DNA of 64,000 nt. Source: Thalassia testudinum. Lineage: Eukaryota > Streptophyta > Magnoliopsida > Alismatales > Hydrocharitaceae. Position 1 is the stretch's first letter. Each line of letters starts with the position of its first letter. Shown piece after piece: positions 43,342 through 55,881 of the stretch. A model generated the notes under the pieces. The model saw only the letters and a program-made list of their open reading frames with translations. It was not told where the DNA came from and searched no databases. The stretch is from NCBI GenBank assembly GCA_037157565.1, contig JAZHRO010000056.1:32301501-32365500 (forward strand). The letters are read 5' to 3'. A program made the position numbers and the translations under genes.

Positions 43342-45337
43342 GTGGGAACTCAAACCAATGATCTGCTTCAAACTTTTTACTAAGTCCAAAAAGGGGGGGT
43401 CTTTTCTAATTTTTAGTGGTTTTTAGGTGTTGGCTTGTGTGTGAAATTTGATGCAAGAAGTTTCACAAGAAATGCAAGTTTTTGAATATGAAACTAAGCT
43501 GGATACTTTCCATATTATGAAAGAGGATCAAGTCACCTGAACTATCACAAGTTTAGGTGGAATTTTGGAGAAGGATATCTGGTTTAGTCTAAAAATAAAC
43601 ACTAAGATTCTAATGTTCAGATCCATATCCTCATCCCATGTTTGTTAAAGAATAAATCCCATTGTACCAAAAGTGATTATTTTCAACCTTAGTTCATATT
43701 TCAAAATTTTTCCTTAAAAAGTTTCAATATTTATATATTTTTGGGTATGCATGCCAGAAAATAAAGATGACTAAAGAATGCATGTTTTGAGGTTTTGAAA
43801 ATCGTAATTTGTCATCAAAATTTTAAAAATACCCCCCATGCTTAAGATATGCAATGTCATGCAATAGGAGGGAAAGAGGGATTACCATAGTAAAAGGTGG
43901 TCGAGTTTAGGATAGTCAAAACCTGGGGAAAAGAAAGAGAAAGACGCAAAAAGAAAATGATGGGTTACCTCCCATCTAGTGCTATCTTTTACGCCATTCA
44001 GCCGGGCATAGTGTGCATCAGTGATCAACTGTGGTCGGTTTGGTGAAATCGAAGGATTTAGACGGAAGATTTGGGGTATGATGAAAATAGGGCTTTAAAC
44101 ATTGGGTGTTGACTTGAAATGTCGTATTAGTTTTAGGATCAAAAAGATCAACAGCGCTGTACAAATAAGTTTTGAGGACAATAAAGGGGCCGGTCCATTT
44201 GGATTTTAATTTTCCAGGAAAAAGACGTAACTTAGCATCAAAAAGCCAAATGCGTTGATTAATGTCAAAGTGTTTCCGAACAATGTATTTATCATGAAAT
44301 TTCTTTGTTCGATCTTTATAAATCCTCGCATTTTCATAGGAAAAATTACATAATTCTTCCAATTCAGTTAATTGTAGTTTTCTATGGATACCGCCGTCTG
44401 ATAAATCCATGTTTAATTGTTTTATTGCCCAAAAAGCCTATGTTCTAGCTCTACCAGCAGATGACATGCCTTCCCAAAACTCAGACAGAAGGGAGACATT
44501 CCAAGCGGGGTTTCGAAAGCGGTATGGTAGGCCCATAAAGCGTCGTCCAATTTGGTGAACCAATCTTTACGGTCAGGCCTAACCGTCTTTTGTAAAATAT
44601 TTTTGATTTCCCGGTTAGAAACTTTTGCCTAGCCATTTGTTTGGGGATGATAAGGTGTGAAAATTTTATGATTAACCCCATATTTAGAAAGAAGGTGATG
44701 GAATTGTGAATGAGTGAAATGTGAGACTCCATCACTGATAATGGCTTTTGGAATGCCGAATCTTGAGAAAATATTCTTCTTAAGAAATTCGACAATCACA
44801 CGGTGATCATTAGTGAGGGTGGGTATTGCTTCTATCCACTTAGAAACATAGTCAACTGCGACTAGTATATATAAATACCCACCAGAGTTGATGAATAGTC
44901 CCATGAAGTCGATGCCCCATACATCAAAAATTTCAACCTCTAAAATTGGATTAAAGGGCATCATATCCTTCTGAGTCATGTTGCTGATGCTCTGGAAACA
45001 CACATAAAACTGAACAAAATTATGAGCATCTTTGTGCAAGCTAGGCCAAAAGAATCCAGCATTAAGGATTTTAACTGTAGTTTTCTTGCCTGAAAAATGT
45101 CTGCCACAGGCCATTGAATGCCAATGTGTCAGAATATCATGGATTTCATAATCAGGGACACATCACCGAATGACCTGATCGTCACAAATGAGGAAAAGGT
45201 TAGGCTCCTCCCAAAAATAGTATTTAATGTCAACAAAGAACTTATCCTGTTTTGTTTTTGGCCAATCAGCGGGGATTCATTCTGTTGCTAGGTAGTTCAC
45301 GATGGGCGCAAACCAAGGGAGGGTGGTGGCAGCTAAA
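43342..45337 (-). repeat. Tandem duplication, second 1996-bp unit
   Basis: This unit is continuous with the upstream RNase H coding at 45338 and up, so it is the original position, and the first unit is the added one. Its ORFs lie exactly 1996 bases from those of the first unit. Confidence 0.85.
44018..45337 (-). pseudogene. Integrase, array right copy (broken)
   Basis: Minus strand 45114 to 44629 reads GRHFSGKKT, CVCFQ-like remnants, WGIDFMGLF, ISDGVSHFTHSQF and TPYHPQTNG. A stop follows; the next part reads in another frame, and the C-terminal GPF-like module is at 44410-44018. The first zinc-binding cysteine pair looks altered. It belongs to the Athila lineage and lacks a chromodomain. 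Confidence 0.8.
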
Positions 45338-46901
45338 ATGCTTTCATCAAGGAATTGATCAGGTGGGGTCATTATGTCATTCGTCATAAGACGAGAGAGA
45401 TGGTCGGCCACTACATTCTGCGATCTCACCTTATTCTTGATTTCTAGGTCAAATTCCTAGAGTAGCAGGATCCAATGGATAAGGTGGGGTTTCGCATCTT
45501 TTCTTGTCAATAAATATTTAATTGCTAAGTGGCCGGTATATACAATGACTTGTGACCCCAAAAGATAAGATCTAAATTTTTCTAAGGCAAATATAATGGC
45601 AAGAAGTTCTTTTTCAGTAACTGTGTAATTCCGTTGTGCGTCATCAGTAGTTTTGCTAGCATAATATATCACAACAGGCTTCTTGCCAATTGTTTGCCCT
45701 AGAACGGCCCCCACAGTAAAATCTAAGGCATCTGTCATTAATTCAAAGGGACTATTCCAATCAGGTCCCTGCAAAATTGGTGCCTCGATAACTTCCTTTG
45801 TTCAACCTCAAAAACTCTCCAAGCATTTATCATTAAAATCAAATGGCTAGTCTTTAGTAAGAAGCTGACTTAAGGGCCTGGAGATTTGGGAAAAATTTTG
45901 TATGAATCTACGGTAGAAACCCACATGTCCCAAAAAGGATCTGCTCTGTTTTATAGTAGTGCGCGGTGGGAGCTTAGAGATAGCATATATTTTTGCTTTA
46001 TCTACCACAATTCCTTGTTTTGAAATAACATGGCCCAAGACAATACCTTCCTAGACCATGAAATGACTTTTTTTCCCAACTGAGGACCAGATTGACTTCT
46101 ATGCATTTTTGGAGCGCTCTTTCAAGGTTGTTGAGACAATGGTCAAAAGAATCTCCAAAAATAGAGAAGTCATCCATAAAGACTTCTAAGCATTCACCTA
46201 TCAGGTTTGAAAATATTGCAAGCATACACCTTTGAAATGTCGCAGGTGCGTTGCAAAGACTGAAGGGCATTCTTCGGAAAGCAAAGGTTCCAAAGGGACA
46301 GGTGAAAGTTGTTTTGTCCTGGTCCTCAGGATGAATCGTTACCAGATTATAGTCAGAATAGAAAACAGTAAAAATCTCGTCCGGCTAATTGCTCCAAGAT
46401 TTGATCAATAAAGGAGAGCGGAAAATGGTCCTTGTTGGTGGTGATGTTTAATTTTCTGTAATCAATACGCACGCGCCAAGAAGAGGTGGTTCGAGTGGCT
46501 ATATTCTCCCCATTGTCATTGGTGACAACTATTAGTTTAGCCTTTTTGGGCACAACTTGTGTTGGGCTAACCCAGGAGCTGTCAGAAATGGGGTAGATGA
46601 TATTGGCATCAAGCCACTTAATAATCTCCTTTTTTACCACCTCCTACATATTAGGGTTCAAGTGCCTTTGTGGTTGGCAGGAGGGGCGAGAATCATCCTC
46701 TAAATATATATGATGCGTATAGTAGGATGGATGAATACCCTTAAGATCAGAAGGGGTCCAGACAATAGCTTTTCTATATTTACTCAGAACCTGGAGATGA
46801 TTGTGTTCTTGTGCCCCAATAAGTCCAAAATTTATAATCAGGGGCAAGGTCTGATTGGGTCCCAGGAAAACATATTTGAGGGAGTCAAGCAAAGGTTTTA
46901 A
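45338..46901 (-). pseudogene. Reverse transcriptase and RNase H, array right copy (broken)
   Basis: It begins near 46892 with LKYVFLGPNQTLPLI and reads RHLNPNM, stop, then KKEIIKWLDA, VQVVPKK-like and KDHFPLSFIDQ at 46640-46353. A frame break follows. Then 46270-45998 gives LCNAPATFQRCM and the catalytic FMDD near 46175, and another break comes before GHVISKQGI and FLGHVGFYRRFI. RNase H at 45774-45457 has [27 protein letters not shown] and, after a stop, VVADHLSR. The first RNase H aspartate sits in an altered context. Confidence 0.83.
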
Positions 46902-48012
46902 TTCCAGTTGTGAGCCTGGCTCCGGAAGAATTTCTGCGTTTTGTGTTAGCGGTGAAGTGAGAGTGAAAGAGTCAGTTGGAGTGTTAGCTGAATGTGTGGT
47001 TAGGGTGGAAGGGTTAGAAGAAGTGGATTATTCAAGAACTGTTTTAATAGGAAAATAGTAACCTAAATGTGAAATCTGTAAAGTTTCCTCCACTATATTT
47101 TCCATTTCTGAATCTGAGTCATCAAAAAAATTAGGTTCTCAGAACCACCAAGAAGCTTGGAAAATATCTAGGGTTACAGATTCACTGCCACACATGATCT
47201 TCATTTTACCAAAATCACAATCAATATTTGCACAGGCGGTGGCTAAGAATGGTCTTCCAAGAATTATAGGGGCAAACTTTAATGCTTCTGGTACCTCTAT
47301 GTCCAGGACTAAGAAGTCTACTGCAAATAGATAATTTTTGACTCGGACAAGGACATCCTCAACAATTTCCCTTGGTTTAATTATAGATCAGTCGGCTAAT
47401 TGAAGAGTAACCACAACAGGCTTTAATTCATCGATCTTAAATTCCTCAGAAACAATTTTGGGGATAAGATTAATTGAGGCACCGAGATCTAACAAGGCGC
47501 AATCAAAAGAAGTATCATTAATGATAACTTGAATTAGGGGGGCGCCTAGATCTTTTCTCTTAAGAGGCATTCGACTCTGCACAACTGAGCTAACTGTCTC
47601 AGGAAGGGTCACCTTTCCTAAATTTCTGGGCTGCCTTTTTGGGGTACACAAATCTTTTTGAAATTTTGCGTAGGCGAGGATGTATTTTATGGCATCTAGG
47701 AGAGGGATGTTAATTTCAACTTGCCAAAATAAATTCATTAATTCCTTATTAGTGGGCTTGGATTTCTTCTTTTTCTTATTTTGTGAAGAATGGACGGCTT
47801 GGGGAAATGGTGCAGGGTTTCACTATTTTGCATTATTAGGTTCCTGAACAGTGTTAGAGGAAGATGGGGAAGAGTTGATCTATTTTTCATTGAAATGAGT
47901 TTCTTTAACAGGAATGGGGTCTTGAGTGGTTTTCCCATTCCTCAAAGTAACTACATTTACAGTCTAATTGTTTCTAGGATGAGGAAGGGAAGCCTGACTG
48001 TTATTGAAACTC
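46902..48012 (-). pseudogene. gag C-terminal end and protease, array right copy (truncated)
   Basis: The frame 47738-47388 reads a protease with LLDLGASINLIP, keeping the glycine lost in the left copy. The C-terminal block PIILGRPFLATACA follows near 47260. Only the last part of gag is present. At 48012 (within two bases, with shared GG) the sequence jumps into LTR U3. The rest of gag, the leader, the primer site and R/U5 are missing. Confidence 0.78.
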
Positions 48013-49366
48013 GGTGGAGAGGGGGGTAGTAGGCGTGGGTTAGGTGGAGGGCTAGGATGTGTTTAGGTGGTGGTTATGGGTAGTTGGAATGATCCTATGG
48101 CTAGGGTTAGTTGGTGCCAACTAAAGGGGTGCCATGGGGTGGTTATGGTGGTGAAAGGGCACCTATATTTGATGCCAACTATAGGGTTTCTAGAAGGGGT
48201 CATAGGTGGATGGTGGAGATGGGTTTAAGGCTTAGGTGTAGGGTAGAGATTGATGGGGCTTTGGAGGGAAAGTTGGTGCCAAAAGGGAAGGGTTCTAGAA
48301 GGTTATTTTGGAGGGAAAATAGGTAGCTTTTGGTGGTGGTGATGAGGTGAAGGGGTGTGATGGTGGTGGCGCCAATTTGGAGTAGGAGTAGGTAGATAGC
48401 TTAGGTGGACTAGTTGGTGGAGCTAGCTAGGGTTGAGTTAAAGGTGGTTGATGGCCAAGGGAGCTAGAGTGTAACTAAGCTAAGCTAAGCTAAGCTAAGC
48501 TAGCTTATCTAGTAGTGGAGTGGAGGAGTTGGCATGCGGAGCTTAGGGTTTAAGGAGAGGAGCTAGATATGAAGAGTCTGGAGCTGAATTGGAGTTCCTA
48601 GCTACTGAAGAGGTCAACATGGGGCTACTCTAGCTGGCTTAGCTTGCATGTTCTTTGCTAGCTTCTAAGTCAAGCTAAAGTGAGCTGGCTTCTATTGAAT
48701 TGAACTGATGTGAGCTGGGTCTAGTGCTCCTGAGGAGGATTGAGCTAGTTGAGGCAGCTAAGGTAGCTTAGCTCAACTAAGTTGAGCTAAGTTGAGTCCC
48801 CGGGAGCTGGACTTGAGCTTCCTGAGCTGGAATGAATTCATCTTCAGCTAGCTGGAGTTTAGTGGAGCTGGATCAAGCTGGTCCTAAGTTGAGGGGAACT
48901 CTTGTCAACTCAACTGAGCTAGCTAGAGCTCCCTGTGAACTCATGGGAGATGAGATGAGCTAGACTTAGCTAAGTTGAGTTGGATCTGAGTTGACCTGAG
49001 CTAGGGTGAGCTGAGATATGCTCTCTTGAGCTACCATTCAACTGAGATGAGCTGAATGGAGCAAGGATGAGCTGACCCTAGTCCAAGTGAGCTGGATTCC
49101 AACTATGGTGAGCTGGATTAAGCTGAGTTCCAACTAGTTTGAGATTCTCTATCACTTGTTGCCTTCCTAAGTGCTAGGTTTCTAGGAATCTGTTAATCTG
49201 TTCATCTTTAACACTCACAAAAACACATTAGAAAGACAATAAAAAATGCAATGCACGCCTAACCTAATTTATGACTAAATGCAACCCAAAAGCCCATTTG
49301 CGATGCAAAACCCTAAGAGCTAGGATTGTTTAATGCGAAAGAATGATGATAAACTAGCGTTTGTCA
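48013..49366 (-). repeat. Truncated 5' LTR of the array (U3 only)
   Basis: It matches 39268-40617 and ends GTTTGTCA at 49366. It covers U3 up to a point just upstream of the TATA box and has no R or U5. It contains the (aagct)n run near 48473-48500 and the AGCT-rich segment. Confidence 0.8.
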
Positions 49367-49866
49367 CTGTTGGCTGGCATTGGGCGGTCTGGATGGCTCC
49401 ACATGGCATCATCTAGGTTGTCCATTCTTCTTTCTTTTGTAGAGGGTGCCACGGTGCTTAGATCGAGATGATTCCCACATTTCTAGACAGCGATCGTTGC
49501 TCTAGATCCATCCATACGATCAGATTTTCCATCTGAAACCTAGATGGATGTTGCATTGCCCCCTGGCCATTAATCTTCCTCGAACTTCGTATGATGCTAC
49601 AGTTCTCCGATCTAGACTATTTCAGAGGCGTTAGACTACGATTGTCGTCCTAATCAGATCCGTACGATCCGATCATCCATCTGAGGCCCTGAAATAAGTC
49701 TTCCTCTCTCTTAAACATAAAAAGGACCTAATTAACCTAAAATATATACAAGTACTCTAAATGCAAAATGATGCATGTTATGCAATATTTATAACATGAA
49801 ATGCAAATCTAACCTTAGGAACATGCATGAATAGGCATTTTAACCTAAATAGATGTGTCTATATCA
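49367..49866 (-). repeat. Part of D1 3' LTR
   Basis: It matches the ends of the LTRs at 54236-55785 and 55882-57408 and stops in TATATCA next to the polypurine tract. The array inserted at 49366/49367. Confidence 0.78.
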
Positions 49867-49903
49867 TACCCCCATGCCTATCTTTTGCTAGTCCCTAACA
49901 AAA
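49867..49903 (-). promoter_or_regulatory. Polypurine tract and hairpin of D1
   Basis: On the minus strand the hairpin arms ttttgttag and ctagcaaaa (one G:T pair) precede gataggcatgggggta, identical to that of A. Confidence 0.8.
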
Positions 49904-51454
49904 TTAAACTACATGCTATGTATAAAATCAAAATTTGGATTAGATTGCTTAGACCTAAGTCATTTATTAACAATAGGAAATTTCAACTAAGGTCCTAAAC
50001 AACGAAAACTCAACAATACCCGGTGCCTGCCAGAATGAAGACTACCCAAGTCCTCGCCTTATTTGAAAAGGGAAGATACATTTTTTTTATTTTTCTTCTT
50101 TTCTAATTTTTTTGTACTTTTAGAGTTTGAGAGTTCCAGGATAACTTTTTACGGCTACCCAACCTGCCCAATACTTGAAAAGGACTCTAAGTGCTAAGCA
50201 TCTACTGAAAAGAGTGAAAGACTCACTAGCCGACCCTTAAAATGGACTTCGGGTTTCTAAGACCGTAGGTGACCTTGTCTAAAGGTTTATCTTTTCTACT
50301 GGTAGCTTTCTCCCTACTTCTTTTACTTATGGGGTCAACATAAGGGCGAACCTAGTGCATATTTCCCCAATTTATTCTACTTCCCCGCTTCTTCCCTAAG
50401 TGTTTTGGGAATTATTATGCATATTTTTGTGTGCTGGGTTTTGGACAACCGGCCAACAGGCTGTTACCCACGGCAACTTGCCAGTCATACCCATGCAGTG
50501 AAGTGTGGTTTTGTTTATTTTTTATTTTTTTCTCATTTTTCTATTTTTTTCTTTTCTTTTTGTTTATTTTTTTCTTTAAGTAGGTGGCTTCCCTGATCTA
50601 AGATTTACCTAAAGATAGTACAATGAAAATGGTCTTATGACTAGGCTCTGGACAACCGGCCGATGAGATGTTACCATCGACAACTTGCCTGCCATACCAC
50701 CCTAGATAGTTCATTAGCTACCCAATTTTCAAAGAAACTGCTGAAAAGTAAGTACAAAAAAGAGTGTGTAGATGCTTAGGCTTAAAGTCCCCCCAAATCA
50801 GAGGGCGGGTTGATAAGTCATATATTTATCACCCCAATTTATTTACCAAACTAAAATAAGATTGACTTGGCGAGGACTCGAGACTAAGTCCACATTCGAG
50901 TGGACACCCTGGCTAATTAAGCCAGATGACCTGAAGAGTCTAAGTATTCAGATCCTATCGTACCATTTCCTAAAGTTAATAACTTCCAGATGCCTAAGTT
51001 TTCTTCTCTTAATTCTTCTTCTTTTATTTTATCCTTTTGAATTTTCAATTTTTTTTAAAGAAACTAAAACAAATTCTACAGAGTTAATAAAATGATTTCA
51101 GGATTAAGTATCCACCCTCACATGCCTAAATGATGCAATGTCCTCATTGTAAAAATAAAGACATGAAAAGGGCGAAGTAAACAGAATATCACATGAGTGT
51201 CGTGAAAATCCGGTCAGCTCCGTAGAGAGAAGAGTGTATACACATGCGCTAAGTTTAATGCCTTCAACTAGGCATAACATACATGCAAAGAAGAAATTGA
51301 GAATTCACAAGTGTGGGTCAGAATCAAAATCAAAATATTGATCCTGAAACCCGCCAACATAAGATGTCTACAGACGTGGACCAGATTATGGTGCAGACCG
51401 ATGCCCTATGGTCGAGTGGTTCTTAGGTTCTAGATGAAAATCACCTAGAACCAA
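49904..51454 (-). other. 3' untranslated region of D1 with paired 60-bp blocks and internal polypurine block
   Basis: The two blocks are at 50433-50492 and 50640-50705; each holds ggacaaccggcc and caacttgcc. The internal polypurine block is at 51111-51150 on the minus strand. The segment 51360-51450 is the part conserved with 11340-11440 in A. Confidence 0.6.
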
Positions 51455-52985
51455 AGGTTGCTATGTTTGCGGGGACGGGCCTGCAGTTTAGTGGTGTGCA
51501 ACCCAAGACCAATGTGTCAAACAACGGGTAAAGATGGTTCAATAGGTGCGGTTATCCACTTAACATCTAGCATAGAAAAATAATCAGTTATTTCGAGCTT
51601 GGGTTGCACGTGAAAGATATCGTAAGGGTCCTAATAGAAAGTAGGTGGTTTCAGATCAAAAAGTACACTTAGATCCAAAATCAAAGTTCCATCTGAATTA
51701 GCCTCCCAAATTTTTATTTCAACAATTCTATCTTCCAACATCAAGGGCTCAGGCTCTGGGACCTCTAGCATATCATTCACCCCATATGATTCTCCCAAAG
51801 TCCAGAAATCATGGCTGAATCAAGATTGACTTGGGCACAATGATCTCAGAAGTCAGCTCTTCGGCGTGTAGACGAGGAATGGGGTCACTGATTGAATCAT
51901 CAAGTAAATGAGGATTTGAATCCTCCAAGTTAGCCCCAACCGAATCAAAATCATCAGTGATTGGGCTACCAAATGGTTCATCATGCTCCTCGAGCCCATT
52001 TGTCTCACTAAAATCATCTTCCTTAAGCTCAAGTGAGACCTTACTAAAAGATTCCTCACCCTCAGAATCAAAGAATCCGTGATCCTCATTTATATATGTC
52101 TCAAAATCATATGTCATTTCATGGTCTGTCGAGACATATTTTTCGTCATTCCCTGGCTCTAGGATCTCGAGTGAGTAACTCGATTCATCCTCAAAGGGTT
52201 GCTCTAGCCCAACCTAGTCATCTCCAATCATAGAATATGTATCCCCCCCGAAAGGAGCCTGAGCGGATTCAGACATTGGCTCTCCTGAAGGGGGTTCATC
52301 TTGAGAATCACCCCAAGATTTGACTAGGGCAATCACAAATTTCATCATCAACCTCGATAATTTCCCAAGAAGAAACTCACCCAGGTCCCTATCCCTAACA
52401 CTTTGGATCAAATCCAATAAAGAACTATTAAGTTCATCAATCATTTTAATCATAGGCTCCAGTGCTTCAGTGCATGGTGTTGGCTGACTTCTAAAGATTG
52501 TATAGTGTTCCTCAAATTAGCCAACACCCTTTCCTGGATCTGGTTCACTTAAACCAACTGGTTTGGTCAGGTTTGGGTGGGTTCGGGTTAAATCTAAGGG
52601 AGTCAAGATGTTGAGGTTCTCGGGTCCCTCCCTGATAGTAAGTCATTTCAGGTTGTTCAAAGAATGGTGATGACCAATTTTCAATGGAATACTAGAGAGG
52701 GTAGGTGTTATAATCAGCATATCCTTCCTGATTGTAGATCGGGTTGGTTTTGTCATCAAAGGATGGAGATCCATAATCATTGTAGGTTTGGGAAGGATAG
52801 CAATCATAGTCTTGTTGTCCAGGGTTAGGCCCTGAACATTGAGGTCCGGATTTGTATCCCCAATCAAAATTATCCCAGCTAGTGGATGGGTAATCATAAG
52901 TCGAGTCGGGATAGTAATCATCTTGAGGATACGTGTTTGTAGGAGGGTAGGATTGGAAATGTGTGAAAGATGTAGAAGGATACAT
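51455..52985 (-). pseudogene. Conserved retroelement protein of unknown function, D1 copy (broken)
   Basis: It starts at MYPSTSFTHFQSYPP (52985), matching the A protein from its residue 1 at 9856. The Y/S/P-rich first part has WDNFDWGY and YNQEGYADY. A frame change lies between 52692 and 52453. Then come MIKMIDELNSSLLDL and EFLLGKLSRLMMKFV, the same helical segment as in A, and an acidic part at 52117-51809 ending in PKSILIQP. The end past 51800 is inferred from D2. Confidence 0.72.
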
Positions 52986-54214
52986 TGCGGAGTAGGAGAG
53001 AAAATAGAATAGAGAAAGGTGCCCTATAGTAGAATAAACTAAACCTATCCTTATGTGGGCAGACTAAAGACCTACAAACTCTCAGGACCTGTCCTGAGAT
53101 TATAAATGATTTAGTCTACTTTTATCCGATCAATCCAACTAGTTAGAAGGAGGGACTGGGGAGAAGGTTCTTCCTTTGGCTTGCACCGTCGGTTCCTAGT
53201 GTACCTCCCAGCCGTAGTCGTTTGATGCTACTCCCCTAGCTAGACATCAGATGTACCAGCAGAAGCAAATTAATCAAAAAAAAAATCTTAGTCTGAGCCC
53301 CGAAGAATGAATCAATCCTTAAGGCCAACATCTACTCAGTTTTAATTAGGCTTGGGATGATTGTGCTCTTGGAATGTGATGGGCCTTTTAGATGGTTTGT
53401 ACCCTTAATGATCAGTTAAAATGTGTGTGCATGCACAACCAAGGTTTGCAAACAAGGTTATTTGATGATGTGTCTTTTAGGGTTTAACCTTGTTTAATAG
53501 CTTTTAGGGTTTACTCTTAGGTATATTCAATCAAGGTTTAGTAGAACACTCCAAGTTTTGAAAACATGGGTGATGATATGTTCCTTTAAAAATCAAAAAT
53601 AATGTGGAGTGCCTGGTTCAGCCCTTAAAACCAACCCTAAGTGGCAAGTAACTGGTGAACCGATTTTAATTTGAGTGGTGCAGCCCAAACAATTCAAGCA
53701 ATTGGCCTATTGCAGCACTTAGTTAAGGCACACAGAAATGTTTGACCTATTCAGATTTCTACTCACTTAATTGTTTGTTGAGATAAGTGTGCCGGGTCCA
53801 TAGGTCAGATCCTGGTTAAGTGCTAGAACCGATGTGATTGTGTGCCTTAAGGTGAGAAGTTGTGGGTGTTAAGTGTGTAGCTTTAAGAAAATCCCACAAG
53901 AGAAGAGTTTTTTTTTTTTTTTTTATATATGCAGGGGTGAGATGAGTTGAGGTGGCAAACAAACAACCAAATCTATCCTAGGGTTTATAAAAAGCACCTA
54001 GTTGATTAAGGTTTGAGTTATTAGTGTGGTGAAATGAACTAGTGGGTGGGGTTGGTGGGGATAAACTTACAAAACCTTCATCTGCAGTTTTCTTCGATCT
54101 AACTACTTTGGACCACCTTAGATGAGTACCTGCAATGATAGTAAGATCAAAGAAAAAGTGAGATAAAAGTTAGGTAAGGCGGAAAAACATGGAAAAAAAC
54201 CAAAGAGCGTTGCC
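52986..54214 (-). other. Untranslated leader of D1
   Basis: About 1.2 kb without coding, the same length as the leader in A, and with similar stretches (cctagggttt near 53978). Confidence 0.5.
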
Positions 54215-54232
54215 TCCCCGACAACGACGCCA
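54215..54232 (-). promoter_or_regulatory. Primer-binding site of D1, tRNA-Asp type
   Basis: On the minus strand it reads tggcgtcgttgtcgggga, two mismatches from the tRNA-Asp complement, three bases from the LTR. Confidence 0.82.
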
Positions 54233-54235
54233 AAA

Positions 54236-55785
54236 TGATCACACGTGTTTTGCGAGTTTGAAATCAAGGTTACAAGTAACCTATCGTTGTAGTTGCAAAA
54301 CACATGGTCAAATAAAATTTATATCGAAACTCAAAAAGTGAGTCCCAGGTCGAACACGAGGAGGTGAACGTTTGGTTTTGGAAATCCACACTTTGCTTTT
54401 ATTTGTTTTGGGTTGTTTTTATCTTTTCTAGGTTTTTCGGTAGTTTTAGCAAGCAAGAGATTCAATCGATGAAAACTTTATCTACTTGCAAAAATAAGAG
54501 GGAAGGGGAGAGAGAGAGAGAGAAACAATCATCTATTCGTGAAGAATTGTTTGTTACACTATGAAAGCGGAAAATTTACACTACGAAAGCGTAAAAAGAT
54601 AGAATGAGGTGAGAGAAATCCCCCTCAATGGTTGCTCGAAGGATGACTCGCTCTGACGTCACCTGGAGGAAGGTGGTGAGGAGCGGGATGAAAGAGGATA
54701 GAGCTGAAGGATGGAGGATGGGGCAGGACGGTGTCGTGGCGAGGATCTTCTTCCCAAAGGGTGGTGAGAGGACGACTAGGGGATGCTCCACGGATCGGGA
54801 CGAGGGGAGGAAAAACTATTCGATTTTATACTCTAGAGGTGCATCCTAAGCTTGAGACAAGCTCTCTCTAGAGCCTTGGAGGTGGTGAAAGGAAGAAAGG
54901 AAGAGATGATTTGGAATGGTGGTGGGTAGGTCCTTTTATAGTGGTGGAGGAAGAACAAATTCGCATTTGGGTCATTACTGACGTCCACAAATATCACTGC
55001 AGCTGTAGCTGAAGATCCACCCTTCAATTCCTCTTGCTGGCACATGCAGACCATTAGTGACAGCTGCATGCGTCACAAAAGGCGCGCATCGCTGAAGATC
55101 CGCTCCACTGGCGCACGCATCATGCGTTGCGCACTTCATGCACCCATGCTCCCAGTGCCATGCACGCGTGCACGTTGGCATGTGCTGCACTGCTAGTACG
55201 CGTGGCTGTGGCTGTGCATGGTACTCGGTGCAGCTGTGGCCATGCGCGGCGTGCTGCGTGTGGTTGCAGCTGCGCATGTGCGCTGCTACTGGTCGATGTT
55301 GGGTGGCCTGGATGGTGCCACATGGTGCCATCTGGGCCATCCACTCTTCTTTGTTTTGTAGAGGGTGCCACAGTGCTCAGATCGAGATGATTCTCACGTT
55401 GTGGGACTACAATTATTGCTCTGGATCCATTCGTATGGTCAGATTATCCATCAGAAACCCGTATGGATGTCTCATTGCCCCCTAGCCATTGATCTTCCTC
55501 GGACGTCGTATGATGCTACGGTTCTCTGATTTAGATGATTTCAGAGGCATTAGACTCCGATCGTCGTCCTAATCATATCCGTATGGTCCTATCATCCATT
55601 TGAGGCCTTGAAATAAGTCTTCTTCTCTCTTAACCGTAAAAATGACCTAATTAACCGAAAGTATATACAACTACTCTAAATGCAATATGATGCTTGTTAT
55701 GCAATATTTATAACATGAAATGCAAATCTAAGCCTAGGAACATGCATGAATAGGCATTTTAACTTAAATAGATGTGTCTATATCA
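54236..55785 (-). repeat. 5' LTR of D1
   Basis: In plus orientation TGATCACACG to TATATCA. A TATA box lies on the minus strand at 54932-54941 (ctataaaagg). The reverse complement of ctcctcgtgttcgacc lies near 54350. Confidence 0.8.
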
Positions 55786-55881
55786 ATGTGCTTCTCCTCA
55801 AGGCTATAGATCATTTCCCTACTGTTGCTAAGTTCTTTAAGGACTATTGTACCCTAAAGCGACAACAGAAAAATGGACGAT
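55786..55881. other. 96-bp spacer between D1 and D2, of unknown origin
   Basis: It belongs to neither LTR. One plus-strand frame is open for about 31 codons and reads AIDHFPTVAKFFKDYC; I do not recognise it. It may be a scrap of the older host sequence, perhaps part of another element or a gene. Confidence 0.5.

Larger units (their letters stand above)
1..49366 (-). mobile_element. Athila/Tat-type tandem array: two internal regions sharing one LTR, with nested insertions
   Basis: Read on the minus strand, the order is a truncated U3 (49366 to 48013), gag-pol (48012 to 40641), polypurine tract, one LTR (40617 to 6359), a tRNA-Asp primer-binding site, a leader and gag running off the window at base 1. 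The two internal copies are the same family: bases 1-861 match 47153-48014 almost base for base. The middle LTR has a polypurine tract on one side and a primer site on the other, so it serves both copies. Elements A and B split it and solo LTR F splits the left gag. The array lies inside the 3' LTR of element D1, which resumes at 49367. Both copies carry frameshifts and stops, so neither is functional. Confidence 0.8.
49367..55785 (-). mobile_element. Element D1: non-autonomous LTR retrotransposon, related to A
   Basis: The visible parts are the end of the 3' LTR (49367-49866), an internal region (49867-54235) and the 5' LTR (54236-55785, 1550 bp). The remainder of the 3' LTR lies beyond the array, outside the window. 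It has a tRNA-Asp primer site and one broken frame homologous to the A protein, and no pol. LTR starts in element A (TGATGTAAACAC) and D1 (TGATATAGACAC) are similar. Confidence 0.78.

Noticed and set aside
55127..55485. Cysteine-rich frames in the D1 LTR (55127-55390, 55138-55485)
   Set aside because: They come from tgc/gca-rich LTR sequence with frames on both strands, and they are broken in the D2 LTR.
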